DNA of 64,000 nucleotides, taken from the NCBI GenBank assembly GCA_031769625.1, contig JAUIMM010000519.1, positions 5,265,501 to 5,329,500 of the forward strand, in the 5' to 3' direction. Positions 1-10,645 of the stretch are shown here, piece after piece; the first letter of the stretch is position 1; each line of letters opens with the position of its first letter. The DNA comes from Taudactylus pleione. Taxonomy: Eukaryota > Chordata > Amphibia > Anura > Myobatrachidae. Position numbers and translations under genes: made by a program. The notes under the pieces are model-generated. The model was not told where the DNA came from. It ran no database searches and saw only the letters and a list, made by a program, of their open reading frames with translations.

Positions 1-1345
1 CTGCACGGAAGGAGCCAGTTGGAGCTCACTCTTCCGGCTCTGTCCGCGCGTTATACAGCAGAGCAGAGCGGACGGCGGCAGGAGCGGGGATTCAGGTAAT
101 TTTTTTTTTATGTGTGTGTGTGTAAGGGGGCATTACTGGGGGGCATACTACTACTGGGGGCCTGCTAAGTGGGGGCCTGCTAATGGGGGGCATACTACTA
201 CTGGGGACCTGCTAAATGGGGGCCTGCTAAGGGGGGGCACTACTACTACTGGGGGCCTGCTAGTGGGGGGCATACTACTACTGGGGGCCTGCTAAGGGGG
301 GCACTACTACTACTGGGGGCCTGCTAAGGGCGGGCACTACTACTACTGGGGGCCTGCAAATGGGGGCACTACTACTACTGGGGGCCTGCTAAGGTGGGGC
401 ATACTACTACTGGGGACCTGCTAAGGGGGGGCACTACTACTACTGGGGGCCTGCAAATGGGGGCTCTACTACTACTGGGGGCCTGCTAAGGGGGGCATAC
501 TACTACTGGGAGCCTGCTAAGGGGGGGCACTACTACTACTGGGGGCCTGCAAATGGGGGCACTACTACTACTGGGGGCCTGCTAAGGGGGGGCATACTAC
601 TACTGGGGGCCTGCTAAGGGGGGGCACTACTACTACTGGAGGCCTGCTAAGGGGGGGCATACTACTACTGGGGGACAGCTAAGGGGGGGCATACTACTAC
701 TGGGGGTCAGCTAATGGGGGCATACTACTACTGAGGGCCTGCTAAGGGGGGGCATACTACTACTGGGGGCCTGTTAAGGGTTGGCATACCACTACTGGGG
801 GCATATTAATGGGGGCACTACTACTGGGGGCATGTTAATGGGGGCACTACTACTGGGGGCACTGCTACTGGGGGGCATGCTAATGGGTCTCTACTACTGG
901 GGGCCTGCTAATGGGGGCACTGCTACTGGGGGCATACTACTGGGGGGCATACTACTGGGGGCATGCTAATAGGGGGCATACTACTGGGGGGCATACTACT
1001 ACTGCGGGAACTGCATAGAGGCCCTACTACTAAGGGGACTGCATAGGAGGCACCACTACTGGGGCCATTGTGTAAGGGACACCACTGCTGGGGGCATTGT
1101 ATAAGTGGCACTACTACTGTGGGCATTGTATAAGGGGCATTACTACTGTGGGCTTTGTGTATAAGGGTCACTACTGTGGGCATTGTGTAAAAGGGTCACT
1201 ACTGTGGGCATTTTGTAAAAGGGGCACTACTATGGGCATTGTGTAAAAGGGGCACTACTGTGTGCCGTAACATAAATAAGAGACACTACTTTATGGTGTA
1301 ATGTGAATCAGGGGCACTATGTGATGTAATGTGAATAAGATTGTG
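1..1345 (+). repeat. Composite G-rich VNTR repeat A, cut by the window start
   Basis: A GC-rich lead-in (1-90) ends in a splice-donor-like CAGGTAAT (93-100) and a T-run. A long G-rich minisatellite follows, then a degenerate tail with GTAATGTGAAT blocks (about 1295-1345). The same order (GC-rich lead-in, GGTAAG, T-run, G-rich VNTR, GTAATGTGAAT tail) recurs in the hAT element at 28678-30328 and, without the tail, at 51947-53320. It is therefore probably the right part of a hAT-like element. The left end lies outside the window and no right terminus was recognised. Confidence 0.6.
116..1010 (+). repeat. G-rich minisatellite, roughly 30-37 bp period
   Basis: Units consist of GGGGGCACTACTACTACTG followed by GGGGCCTGCTAA, with length variants GGGGGCATACTACTACTG. 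Runs of four to seven G recur every 12-20 bases, so G-quadruplex formation on the plus strand is plausible. Open frames crossing it are not genes. It decays into GGGCATTGTGTAAAAGG-type units up to about 1260. Confidence 0.85.
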
Positions 1346-1795
1346 CACTGTGACTCCTTGGGCCGTAGCCCACTATGTAAACAAGTACTGTGATTCTGCT
1401 GGCCATACCCCACTGGGTGGGTGCACTACTTTTCATTTCTGCCACTGCTGTGTGGCAATGTGTCATAGATGTGCTTTATACTGTGGTGTCTGTGCCGCTG
1501 CGCCGCAACTTAGTCGCTTTGCAACCAATCAGCTCACTGCAACCTTTGGCCAATAATGTTGAAAACAATATTATAAGCTGTGAGGTGGTCTAAATTGACT
1601 ATAAATTACTGGAAATTAATGTTATTGAGGTTAATGATACTCTAAGAAGAAAAAAAGGATCAATTTATGTGATTTTAGCTTTTTCTGTCAATTTTTGTAA
1701 AAAAAATCCAAATCCAAATCCAAAGCCAGTCACCGCAGTTTGGCAAATCCAAATCCATAGCCGGATGACGAATTAGAACCAAATCCAAATCCGGC
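1346..1795. other. No gene seen; short CCAAATCCAAAT repeats
   Basis: The stretch has no recognisable coding sequence. At 1705-1795 it holds imperfect repeats of AATCCAAATCCAAA that end just before the L1 fragment, probably the edge of another repeat. Confidence 0.5.
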
Positions 1796-1821
1796 ACAAA
1801 TGGTCCGGCGCACATCTTAAT

Positions 1822-2338
1822 ATGTTGGTGATGGAGTCTCATTACAAAGTGTTATCTCGTTGGTACCACTGTCTTAGTTTAGTAGCTAAAATGTATCCCG
1901 GGGTGTCTAATTTGTGCTGGAGATGTAATGAGGCTTTAGGTACTCCTTTACATAACTGGTGGGAATGCTCCTTATGGAGTCCCTTTTGGGATAAGGTAAT
2001 GGACACTGCAGGTGTTATTCTTCAGGAAGACTTGCCCTCCTTCCCTAGCTTTTGGCTTTTGAACCTGTTAAGAAAACCGCGAGCGCTCTTTAAGAAAACT
2101 CTTTAAGAAAACTCTACTGCGTCATATGCTTAGTGCTTTAAAATTAGTCATCCCAGTGCATTGTAGGTCTACTACAGTTCCCAACATGAAAGAGTGGTGT
2201 GCTCGGCTGGATCATTATATGTCTATGGATGACCTTACATTACCTTTACCACATAGTCATCAAGATTTCACAGCAGTCTGGTACCCCTGGCTCCTGTATA
2301 AAGAATCTGATCTTTACAAATCGCTTTGTAGGGGGTAA
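1822..2338 (+). pseudogene. L1 ORF2 C-terminal fragment, frameshifted
   Basis: L1 ORF2 makes the endonuclease/reverse transcriptase that copies L1 RNA into the genome. Only its C-terminus is here. The fragment begins VMESHYKVLSRWY and carries the family's Cys-rich motif, C-x2-C-x8-H-x4-C (CWRCNEALGTPLHNWWEC). It then continues in another frame as KLVIPVHCRSTTVPNMKEW and DFTAVWYPWLLY, both typical of L1 ORF2 ends. The frame change falls at a 13-bp tandem duplication (unit TCTTTAAGAAAAC, about 2087-2112); removing one copy joins the frames. Endonuclease and polymerase domains are absent, so the copy is dead. Confidence 0.85.
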
Positions 2339-2606
2339 GGGAGGTGAAGTGGAAAAAGGTTGATGTCTTTCCTTGAGAGCAATGTGAAACGATATGATAA
2401 TCGTCTTCTCTACTATTGCTGTCTTGATGTGTATTCTTGTTCCCTGGCAGTGAGGATCTTTCTTTCTTTTCTTTTCCCTTTTCTTTTTTTTTCTCTTATG
2501 ATTGCGTTTCTATTCTTTTGTTGTCTAGTTTATTATGTGTTGTTTATTTGAAAAATGTGAGACAACACTTAAGATTGTTCTTTTGACATCACGCTCTTTG
2601 TACTAA

Positions 2607-3759
2607 GGGTCTGATTCAGCACGGATTGCAAGTGCTAAAATGCACGCACTGGGACGATTTTTGCGATCTGCGCATGCGTATAAGACTAAGGGCCTGATTC
2701 AGAGCCGGTCGCTATTTGCGCTCGCTCGTCCAGAAAATAGGGGTGGCTAATCAAATGAACCGTTCGCTGTTTGCGGTCTGTTCACGCCTCTAGGTCTGAA
2801 CGAGCGAACAAACTTGCGGTCGTTTTTTGGGAAACTACGCCCCCTGTCCGCTCGCATCCTACGTCATGTCCGCTATTTATTAGATTAATCGAGTACATCG
2901 ACCAGGGTATGAACTGCTCGCTATTCTTGTGGTTGGTTTTTGCTACCACAATTTTGCGAGCAGTTCTGAGTTAAAAAAAACCAAGTGACATGGTCAATGA
3001 CGCTGCTGTATTAATTATGCACACCCATAAAACGCCCGTTTTGACCTTTAAGCACGCCTGCGATCGGATTTCCACTCCCCGTTTTCAAGCACCTTCCCCT
3101 GTTACCACCCACATACGCCTCATCCTGTCACTCAAATTAGCAGGCATTCGCTATTTTGCGAGCACATGAATTTCGGCCGCACTGACTGGTTCGCGCATGC
3201 GTATAACGATCTGTACGCATGCGCAGTTGGGGAAACATCGCTCGGAGCGAACGAGCTGCCACTTATGAGTGGCTCTGAATCAGGCCCTAAGTGCGCGTGC
3301 ACATACCAGGCGCTGCGATCGGGAATGCGATCACTGGCATTACGCAGACCCATTACCCAGTGATTGACAGGAAGTGCCGTTTGTATGTGGCGATGGGAGG
3401 TGGTCATGCGGACGCAGCGTGTCAGTGCGTTCGAACGCTATTGCAGGCGTGCACAAATTATCCACAGTGACCCAGGTGCAGCCTGAGTACTCACAGCGTG
3501 CAGTAAGTTTAGCAATTACTGCGGGAAGGTCAGGTCAACCACCATTCTGCGTCTTGGTCCGATGGTTCTCGATTGTACTGATGTTTTCGCAATCTTGCAC
3601 ATTATTACGGATGTGAGTGAAGGTTAGGGGGTGTCTTTATGATGTCCTGGGCATCTGCATCTTGTGCTGCGGTGGCAATGCCTATGCATTCATTACAATA
3701 TTTTCGCAGAGGCCGGATGCGTGCGATTGCAGACTTGTGATTCGTGCTGAATCAGGCCC
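2607..3759 (+). mobile_element. Harbinger MITE (outer), target site TAA
   Basis: The terminus GGGTCTGATTCAGCACGG is mirrored by CGTGCTGAATCAGGCCC at the right end. TAA flanks it on both sides (2604-2606 and 3760-3762), the 3-bp duplication expected of PIF/Harbinger. Without the nested element it is about 552 bp. Its interior resembles, in opposite orientation, the element at 20048-20571 (shared GCGATGGG and TGATTGACAGGAAGTGCCG stretches). It has no coding capacity. Confidence 0.85.
2690..3287 (+). mobile_element. Harbinger MITE (inner), family with GCTCGCTCGTCC end
   Basis: The ends are GGGCCTGATTCAGAGCCGG and GTGGCTCTGAATCAGGCCC, flanked by TAA at 2687-2689 and 3288-3290. It lies wholly inside the older MITE. 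Close relatives are at 19458-20013 (same strand) and 38515-39113 (opposite strand), all about 556-599 bp. Its right subterminal region is organised like the right end of the autonomous Harbinger. Confidence 0.9.
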
Positions 3760-3862
3760 TAAGTATGTCTTTGCTGTTTCTGTATTGGATATGGCATGTT
3801 CAATGTTTTATCTTTGCAATTGCTTTCAATAAATATAAATTGGAAACAAAAAATAAAAAGTT

Positions 3863-5030
3863 AGTGGTCCATCAAGCCACACCCATAGGGCCCCTGCTCT
3901 GCTGCTTTGGACATAAGTTGGGGGCAAAGTATACGCAATGATGCATCGTTAGGGCATTCAGTTCTGATATACTTATAAGAACAGAGCAGTAGTATATGGG
4001 CCATTATCATTAGATCTCCCCACACATGAGTCCCATAGCAGCACAGTGGCTCTGGTGGTAATTTCACCACTGGCTACCAGATATCCCATTCCTCATGTTG
4101 GACAAGCCCGTTTCTCAATTTTTGTTTTATAACTCTGTCACTCTGAACCCTCTATCTATCTATATGAGCAAGTAAGGGGCAGAATTTACCACTGATTAAT
4201 AGCAATACATGTCCCCAGGCGTCTGAGACAGCAGGGCTTCCTCTTATTCCTTTCCAGGTTACTCAGAGCTACCCATAGATCCATTACATCAGTTTTCTTT
4301 ATCTCTATACGTACAAGTCCCATTCAGTGACTCTGACACGGTATCCTTATGCTTATTTTGGGTATGGGCTCATTGAGAGTTGACCTCCGTTCCCCTGTCT
4401 GTGAGTCACCTAGGCTCTGCTTGCATGTCAAGATGCAGTGAGTTACCCAACTCTTGCCCCTGTGTCTGTTGGTTTATTGCTCTGTGTCATTCCTGTGATA
4501 TGTAAAATTACCAGTCAGGGGGAGGAATTGACAAAGTGCTGCTGAGAACTGTAAGGGTAAGGGATGGGGTTGGGGAGGCATCACTGCCTGGCTGGCCCAG
4601 GGTGCTAAGATACTTCCTAGGGTACCTGATGAGACCATACTATAAACCAATGGATAAAACCACTCACAGGACAGTAGGGAAGTGAAAGCTAAAAAGTTAT
4701 TTACATTTGTTACAAACGGCAGAGGGGATTGAGAGGGGATTTGTAGCACACAACACCTTTTATTGTTGGAGAGGGAGTGGACATTACAGCATTAATAGTC
4801 ATTTTGCGGAGGGTTTCTTTCGCCAAAAATGACTGTGCAAGTCATACGCATTTTGATCATATCTACAATTATGACCGCAGAACTGGGGTGTGACGGAGCC
4901 CTCTCATGTAGGCAAAGTCCAGTGAGGGTGTGTTAAGGCAAATACAGACCTGAACATCAGCAAAGCGATGCCTGCTTGTAGAAGTATCTTTTGCACTTAG
5001 TATAGGGTAAGTGCAAATCCATGTTGATGA
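3863..5030. other. No gene or classified repeat seen
   Basis: This is ordinary A+T-moderate sequence with only short chance frames. No terminal repeats, poly(A) tails or splice-bounded coding blocks were recognised. Confidence 0.5.
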
Positions 5031-5034
5031 CTAA

Positions 5035-5209
5035 GGGGTCTATTTACTAAGCAGTGTTAGGAGACAGAGTGAAAAGTGATAAGGTATCAGCCAATCAGCT
5101 CCCAACTGTCATCTCACAGGCTGTTTGAAAAATGACAGTTGGGAGCTGATTGGCTGCCACCTTATCACTTGTCACTCTGTCTCCTAACACTGCTTAGTAA
5201 TTAGACCCC
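5035..5209. mobile_element. Palindromic MITE (TTTACTAAGCAG family), TSD TAA
   Basis: The 175-bp element folds on itself. GGGGTCTATTTACTAAGCAG at the left is the inverse of the right end, and the core TCCCAACTGTCAT pairs with ATGACAGTTGGGA. TAA flanks both sides (5032-5034, 5210-5212). Other copies are at 22002 and 41270. The 3-bp target duplication suggests Harbinger, but this is inference. Confidence 0.85.
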
Positions 5210-5212
5210 TAA

Positions 5213-6005
5213 GTAGCAAACCAGGAGCATTTACTAAAAGGTGCAGATGCAGAACCATCCCGATTTGTGTGCAGCTCTGCATATGGGTGAAGGGCATGGA
5301 TTGTGTAGAGCTCTGCAAATGTTCTAATAAATCAATGCAGTTTTGCAGAGAACTCTTCTTTTGAGCAATATAAGATGCCAGCAATGACCCAGGCTCCTGG
5401 TAGATAGCTTCTATTTTGCTGAGGTAGTTTTGGGGTTAAGTAACCATCAGAGGTAACATTTCTGTGTAGTTCATATAGTGCAGATACTGTACATGAAGGT
5501 TTCTGGCGTGGAGCTAGTGTGCGCAGAATAGGCTTCTGCATATGGTAATTAGTCTGACAAACACTGTACAAAGTGATGGGTAAAATCTTCAATGCTCAGC
5601 ATATTGTTGTGTACAGCTGTCAGGCTCATCACAGGTTCATACACGCCTTTTCATATTTAGGGAAATTTGATAGACACTATTTAAATCACACATCTAAGAG
5701 ATAGCAGATGGTGTGCTTCTTGAAATGAGATGTTGTTTCAATTAAGTATGCTAATTAAGAGCAGTTTGCATATGGTTTAAGTGTTCTATTACCATTCTGG
5801 AAGACAGTAATAGAAAACTAATAGTGGATGCTATTTTTTACTCTAGCCACATAGGCAATTTATAGAAGAATTTGCAAAATATGCACAATTAACTGCACCC
5901 GTTGCCTTCTTGCACTGCCATTTTGTAGGCTCAACCAATATTCATGAGAATGTATCCTCTATGCCTTGTGTCTCAGTGATGTCTCTGGTTCCAAGTGGAC
6001 ATATT
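5213..6005. other. No gene seen
   Basis: No coding exon, repeat terminus or RNA gene was recognised here. Confidence 0.5.
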
Positions 6006-6007
6006 TA

Positions 6008-6290
6008 GGGGGGAATGCAACAAGATCTGTTAATTTAATGGGTGTGAAAAGGGGTGATAGCCACAGGCTTTAATGCCCAGGGATTTTTCACTCAAGACAC
6101 TTTTTTTAATGTCTTAACAGGCTTTGCACATGTTAACGGGCGTTAACACATAGAATCCGTGAAAAGTTCACAGACCTATGCGTTAACGGGGTCTTTTCAC
6201 CCATTAACAGCCTATTTATTGGGGATTTCTTTTCAGACCCGAAAAAAAATCCCTGTTAAGTGCACCCTAATTGAATAGCCCCAGGGGTAA
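6008..6290. repeat. Probable MITE-like repeat with partly inverted arms
   Basis: The stretch starts GGGGGGAATGCAACAAG and ends AATTGAATAGCCCC. TTAATGGGTGTGAAAAG on the left mirrors CTTTTCACCCATTAA near 6200, and AACGGGCGTTAAC lies at the centre. Termini and target duplication were not resolved. Confidence 0.4.
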
Positions 6291-6499
6291 ATTACCACGG
6301 TTAATTAAATTCCCCTTATAATTGGTTAAGAATACAAAGGGCCAGAGGGTTACACACAAGATGGACACAGGTGCAGCGACATTTTGTGCTAGGACATAAA
6401 TACATTATAAATGGGTTGTACCATGCGGCCTCCGCTCTCTGGTAAAGTGGTTGGAACTATTCAATTAGAGACCCGCCATCAATCCGAGAGCAGCTTTGA

Positions 6500-6755
6500 G
6501 ACTGCACTTAACACAGATGTTTTGGTTAACAATGAAAAGGTTGACACCAGAAGGTTGAAACATTCTGAATGTCAACAGCCAAAAGGTCCACATGGTCATT
6601 AGGTCGACCACTACTAATATGTAGACATGTATTTAGGTAGACATAGTTAAATGGTTAACACATTCAAAAGGTCAATATTTAACATGTCAACACAAAAAAA
6701 AAGTTTTGTTTTATATTTTATCCTAACCCTAAACCTAACCTAACCCTCAAAAATC
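6500..6755. repeat. Interspersed repeat fragment with short telomere-like run
   Basis: Repeated GGTTGACA/GGTCGAC/TTAACATGTCAAC words precede CCTAACCCTAAACCTAACC (about 6722-6740). Similar words recur around 54540-55430, so it is probably a fragment of the same repeat family. Confidence 0.4.
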
Positions 6756-7205
6756 ATCAAAAAGTAGGAGCAAAGCAAAAAAAGTTACTTTGCATCTGGA
6801 ACATGTTGCAATGCAAGGGGTGCAAATACATTTATTTTTCTGCATGCAGGGTACATACTGGCTGATTTTGCCTGTAGCCCACATATTCACACAGCTTTAT
6901 TTTTACAATAGATTGAGCTTAGAGTGGAGACACCCAACCCAAATCTAAAACTCTCTGTATGTTTTGGAGCCTATTTATCATGAAATATTTGCTACATATT
7001 CCTCAAAAACACTGTTTTCAGGGGAAACACGCAATTATTAACTATCACCCCAATGTATGATCTAGAGACTGCAACAGATTTCACCAATATCTGCTGAGGT
7101 CCGTCCGTTTCCAACAGCATCCGCAGCCCACATAGGTATCTATACGGGAAGAGATGATGTCACATTTACCAAGCTCTGAAATGCGAGCACTCCGGAGTTA
7201 GGCCA

Positions 7206-7480
7206 TAGTTGCCTACCCTCCCGATTGGAGCCTCCCGAAAATCGGGTGCCGGTCCCCCGGAAAGGCAAGCAATCCTCCCGGTGGAAAATCTCGGCATTGT
7301 GTAGCGGGGGCGTGGCCAAAATGACGCAATTCCATGTCCATGCCCCCAGCTCGGCCCCCACTGCAGTGTAGTATACCCGGCCACACCCCCACCTGCCGCG
7401 CCACGTCCCCCTGCTTGTCCGACCTGGCTGCCCCCTCCTGGAAGTGGCGGCCAGAGTCGGCAAGCCTGAGTTAGGCCCCA
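7206..7480. repeat. GC- and CpG-rich interspersed repeat
   Basis: This block begins with TTGCCTACCCTCCCGATTGG and has several short inverted CCCGAAAATCGGG words. Related CTCCCAACCATCCCGATTTT sequence is at about 30004-30060 and 34415-34475, and a further relative may lie at 57860-58140. The overlapping minus-strand frames are not believable genes. Class unknown. Confidence 0.45.
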
Positions 7481-7895
7481 CAGCTAATGTTATCTGATGA
7501 TGTTGTGCTGCTGTAGCCTACGGGCTGCACTTCACAAAATTTACCAGGAGAGGGTTCCCCCAGACCCACGTAGTTAGCATACAGCGCATGCGCAGGAGAC
7601 CTAAAAGAGGTCTCTTCTCTACAAACACAGCACAGGGGTGGGCTACTTTTGGAGCCCCTGTCCCTGCGGGTGAACAATGATACATTTGGGTGGTATTATC
7701 ACATACTGCAATGCGATTTTGAGTGCTAATATCACGCCAAGATCGCACTGCAAATGTTATTATTGATACATGGATCCCTTTAAATCTGTCCCACCTGCAG
7801 TGCAGCATGGTTTTGCCAAGGTGCAAAGTTACCTGCTCTTTTTGGTTTGCTCCCAACTCAGAATCATGAGTCCCTAAATGTGTTAAGCTGTAAAT

Positions 7896-7950
7896 TATGG
7901 CCCTCATTCAGACCCACTCGCAAGCGGGCGCACGTACGTTAGGCGTACGT
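7896..7950 (+). repeat. Harbinger left terminal inverted repeat and TSD
   Basis: TAT is followed by GGCCCTCATTCAGACCCACT and CGCAAGCGGG, then palindromic GTACGTTAGGCGTACGTAC. The segment CAGACCCACTCGC with AAGCGGG is shared with the left end of the hairpin-chain MITE at 15318, which links the two families. Confidence 0.9.
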
Positions 7951-8567
7951 ACAAAATTATTTAAATTCAATGGCTTGCTCGTATTTTCGTTCGCATCTAA
8001 AATTCCTCCCTAAACTCAGGCGACCCCTCCTCTAACTAACGAGCGTGCGAAATAGCGAGCGTACATCCCCGAAATGGCTTGAAGGGAACGCACGCACAAG
8101 TGAAACCGGAAGTGGCCTTGTCAGATGTCGATTACCTGCTCCTTTATTCTGCCTACCTCCCTCAATCGTATCAAATCAATGTATCAATTAGCTTAATTGT
8201 TGTTTTTTTTTCAACACAATGCAAGAAACTTTACTCTTGTCCGTGTTTGTGTTTACCCGCAGAATACGTACGGATGGAACATTCGCTTTTATTGTTCAAA
8301 AAACATGTGAACCACAATTAAACAATTGTTCTATTGCTGTGGATCCCCGCATATTTTCCGGGGTTCATTTCTTTATTTAAATTTGCAAACGCATGTCACT
8401 GCATCAAGCCTATCATAACTCTCCAGAGATTTCTGGCCCTGTTGAACACATGACTCATACACTAACCAATAAAATTGCTCCTGTTAATTTCCAAAATACA
8501 TTAGCCAATCAGAAATTTTTTGCACACTTTATCAAAAATGTTTTGTATGAAAAACTCCATTGCCATC

Positions 8568-9821
8568 ATGAGAGCCTCCGCATTCACCAGGCGCGAGCTG
8601 CTGGTGCTTACGGAGGTGATGGATCACCATATCACCAGTCAGACTCCACCCATCACCAACCGGCAGAAGCGCTCCGCGTATGCGGAGGCACGGTCCCGCC
8701 TGCGGTCCTTGGGTTCACGCCGCAACATCGGGCAGCTGGAGCGCAGGTGGTCAGACCTGCAACGGCGAACGCCCCGCTTGCTGGCATGCTTTCGCATGTA
8801 GATCCTGGAAAGTAAGTGTTATGTATTGTGGTTTTCATGTTTGTGTTTGTGGGGCAAACTGCGTGTGCATGTTTTCCTGTCTGTCCTATTTATTATTTGT
8901 CCTCATATCTGCGTGTGCATGTTTTCCTGTCTGTCCTATTTATTATTTGTCCTCATATCTGCGTGTGCATGTTTTCCCTCTATTTCTGTTTTTTTCATTC
9001 TACTCCTATTTGCATGTTTTTTGTTGGTGGTTTTTTTTTTTTTATTTGGGCCCCGGATTTGCCCAGAAACTAACCTCAATTTGTTTGACATATTTTAGGA
9101 GGACAGCCAAGACTACGCCGTCACCGTCCGGCCAGACGGCGTTCCCGGCCACTATCCCCAACCCCCAGCCAACACTCCACCCCAAATATTTCCCCTATAC
9201 CCCACTCCTCCCCAGCCTTCCAAGACCCTCTCCCGGAACTGTCGGGCCTCCTTCCCCTCCGTCCCACTTCCACCTCTCCTCCACCCACCCCTCTTCCAAT
9301 TACCCCCTCCCCGGAGTCCGTCATTACCCCTCCCCGTTCTTTGGGGAATGAAGGCTCCGAGGAAGAACATGGAGGGACTTCCGGAGCTCCCGTTTTGGCT
9401 CCCGGTATGTTTTTCTTTCACATTTTTTTTAACCACAAACTGTTTGTATGTAATCATGTGTCGTGCCTTTATTCGTGCTTGTTTGGTTTACTTTTGGTGA
9501 TTTAGCAGTTTGCCTTTATCTCTTCCTGCTGATTTCAACATACACATATCACACCTGTGGGAATTTGTACATAGGCCTTGTATTTTTGGCAGCACCCCCT
9601 TTTTGTTTTTTTTTGTTTTTTTTAGGTTTAGGAGTGATTTCGTTGTGTTTTTGTTTTTTTAATGTGGATTCCCTATTGTTTTATTAATCCACACACTTTT
9701 CTCACCCACAGAGGAACAGAGGCGTCGACAAGAGGTGGACGAATGTGTTGGCCAGATGCGCCAACATGTCATTGGCATTCTTGTGGGCCTTGACCAGCTG
9801 TCTGGCATCCTTCGCCAGTAG
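8568..9821 (+). pseudogene. Harbinger Myb/SANT-like helper gene 1, with in-frame stop
   Basis: Three exons can be joined: 8568-8811 (donor GTAAGTG), 9099-9404 (acceptor ATTTTAG, donor GTATG) and 9712-9821 (acceptor CACCCACAG). Phases agree at both introns. The N-terminus (MRASAFTRRELLVLTEV, then RRNIGQLERRWSDLQRR) looks like the Myb/SANT DNA-binding region of Harbinger accessory proteins. A long Pro/Ser/Thr linker follows (for example TPSPESVITPPRS), then an acidic patch and a helical tail ending in DQLSGILRQ. The product would be about 219 residues, but codon 78 is TAG (8799-8801), 4 codons before the first donor. A single change from GAG would explain it. In-frame ATGs upstream (from 8520) are alternative starts. 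Either the copy is broken or only a short DNA-binding fragment is made. Confidence 0.7.
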
Positions 9822-9847
9822 TTTTGTTTGTTTATTTTCGTTTTCTA

Positions 9848-9853
9848 AATAAA
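9848..9853 (+). terminator. AATAAA poly(A) signal for Harbinger gene 1
   Basis: AATAAA lies 27 bases after the stop codon of gene 1, followed by T-rich sequence. Confidence 0.65.
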
Positions 9854-10290
9854 TTTTTTAGTTCTAATATACGTTCTGGCTCATTCTTTTTTTCCAAAAC
9901 AAAAATAGTTTTCCCTGACATAAGTAGACTGTTCCTGCAAGGATTTCCCTTTTTTAAAAGTTAGATTGTGTTTTGTATTTGTATGTTAAACAGCCACAAG
10001 AAACACATAACAGTAACAATGTCATTTCCCTTTTTGGGTGTAGTGTCAATTAGATATTTCGACATTTTACAGGTTCCTAGTTGGTGTGCAAGCTGCTTAG
10101 GCCAATCTTCAAAATCCAAAAGTTTGGACAGGCTTCCTTTTGGTGTGGGTTGGGAACCTGAAAACATATTTCAGTTTACATCAACTGGTGTCAGTACTGG
10201 ATTACCCCTTAGTCAAATGTAAGGTGTGTTAACCTGGTTACACTTGCTGTTAACGTCCAAAAAAAGGAAGACCATTTCACTCTCCAAACA

Positions 10291-10300
10291 TTTATTTATT
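10291..10300 (-). terminator. Poly(A) signals for the Harbinger transposase
   Basis: Two overlapping AATAAA motifs on the minus strand (TTTATTTATT on plus) lie about 350 bases beyond the transposase stop. They face the poly(A) signal of gene 1, so the two transcription units converge. Confidence 0.6.
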
Positions 10301-10645
10301 ACATAAATGAGAAATCAAAGTGGTCACTCCCAAAAAAAAAAAACAGTGATAATCTCAAATACAACACATACAAATAAAATATTTAAATAAAAAAAACAAT
10401 CAAGAACTGGTTGACGAAGGACCATGCCAACATGATTCCACAAACATGGCGTTGCGATATGGGTTCCAGAATATATGCCCAAAATCACCAGATCCAGGTT
10501 TGGTAAGGGTAGCAGGAAGTAGTGAGCGTTGGAGTGGCAAAGATTATGTGAACAAACAGAAGATGGTGAAAAAAATAAAAATAATTTAGATGTTCGCAAA
10601 CAAACACAAACACATTAGGTATAAACACTGTAGTTTTGGTCAAAC

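Larger units (their letters stand above)
1800..3858 (+). mobile_element. 5'-truncated L1 LINE, split by nested Harbinger MITEs
   Basis: The fragment runs from the C-terminal part of L1 ORF2 (1822-2338) through a 3' UTR to an AATAAA signal (about 3829) and an A-rich tail near 3858. The 3' UTR is interrupted after the TAA at 2604-2606 by a Harbinger MITE (2607-3759), which itself contains another. Sequence resuming at 3763 ends with the poly(A) signal expected of the same L1. The 5' truncation near 1800 is typical of LINE insertion. Confidence 0.75.

Noticed and set aside
8680..9351. 223-residue plus frame covering Harbinger intron 1
   Set aside because: It crosses a T-rich intron containing a 50-bp direct repeat, and its proline-rich part is exon 2 read in the wrong frame. 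The frame ending VITPPRSLGNEGSEEEHGG joins in phase to both neighbours.
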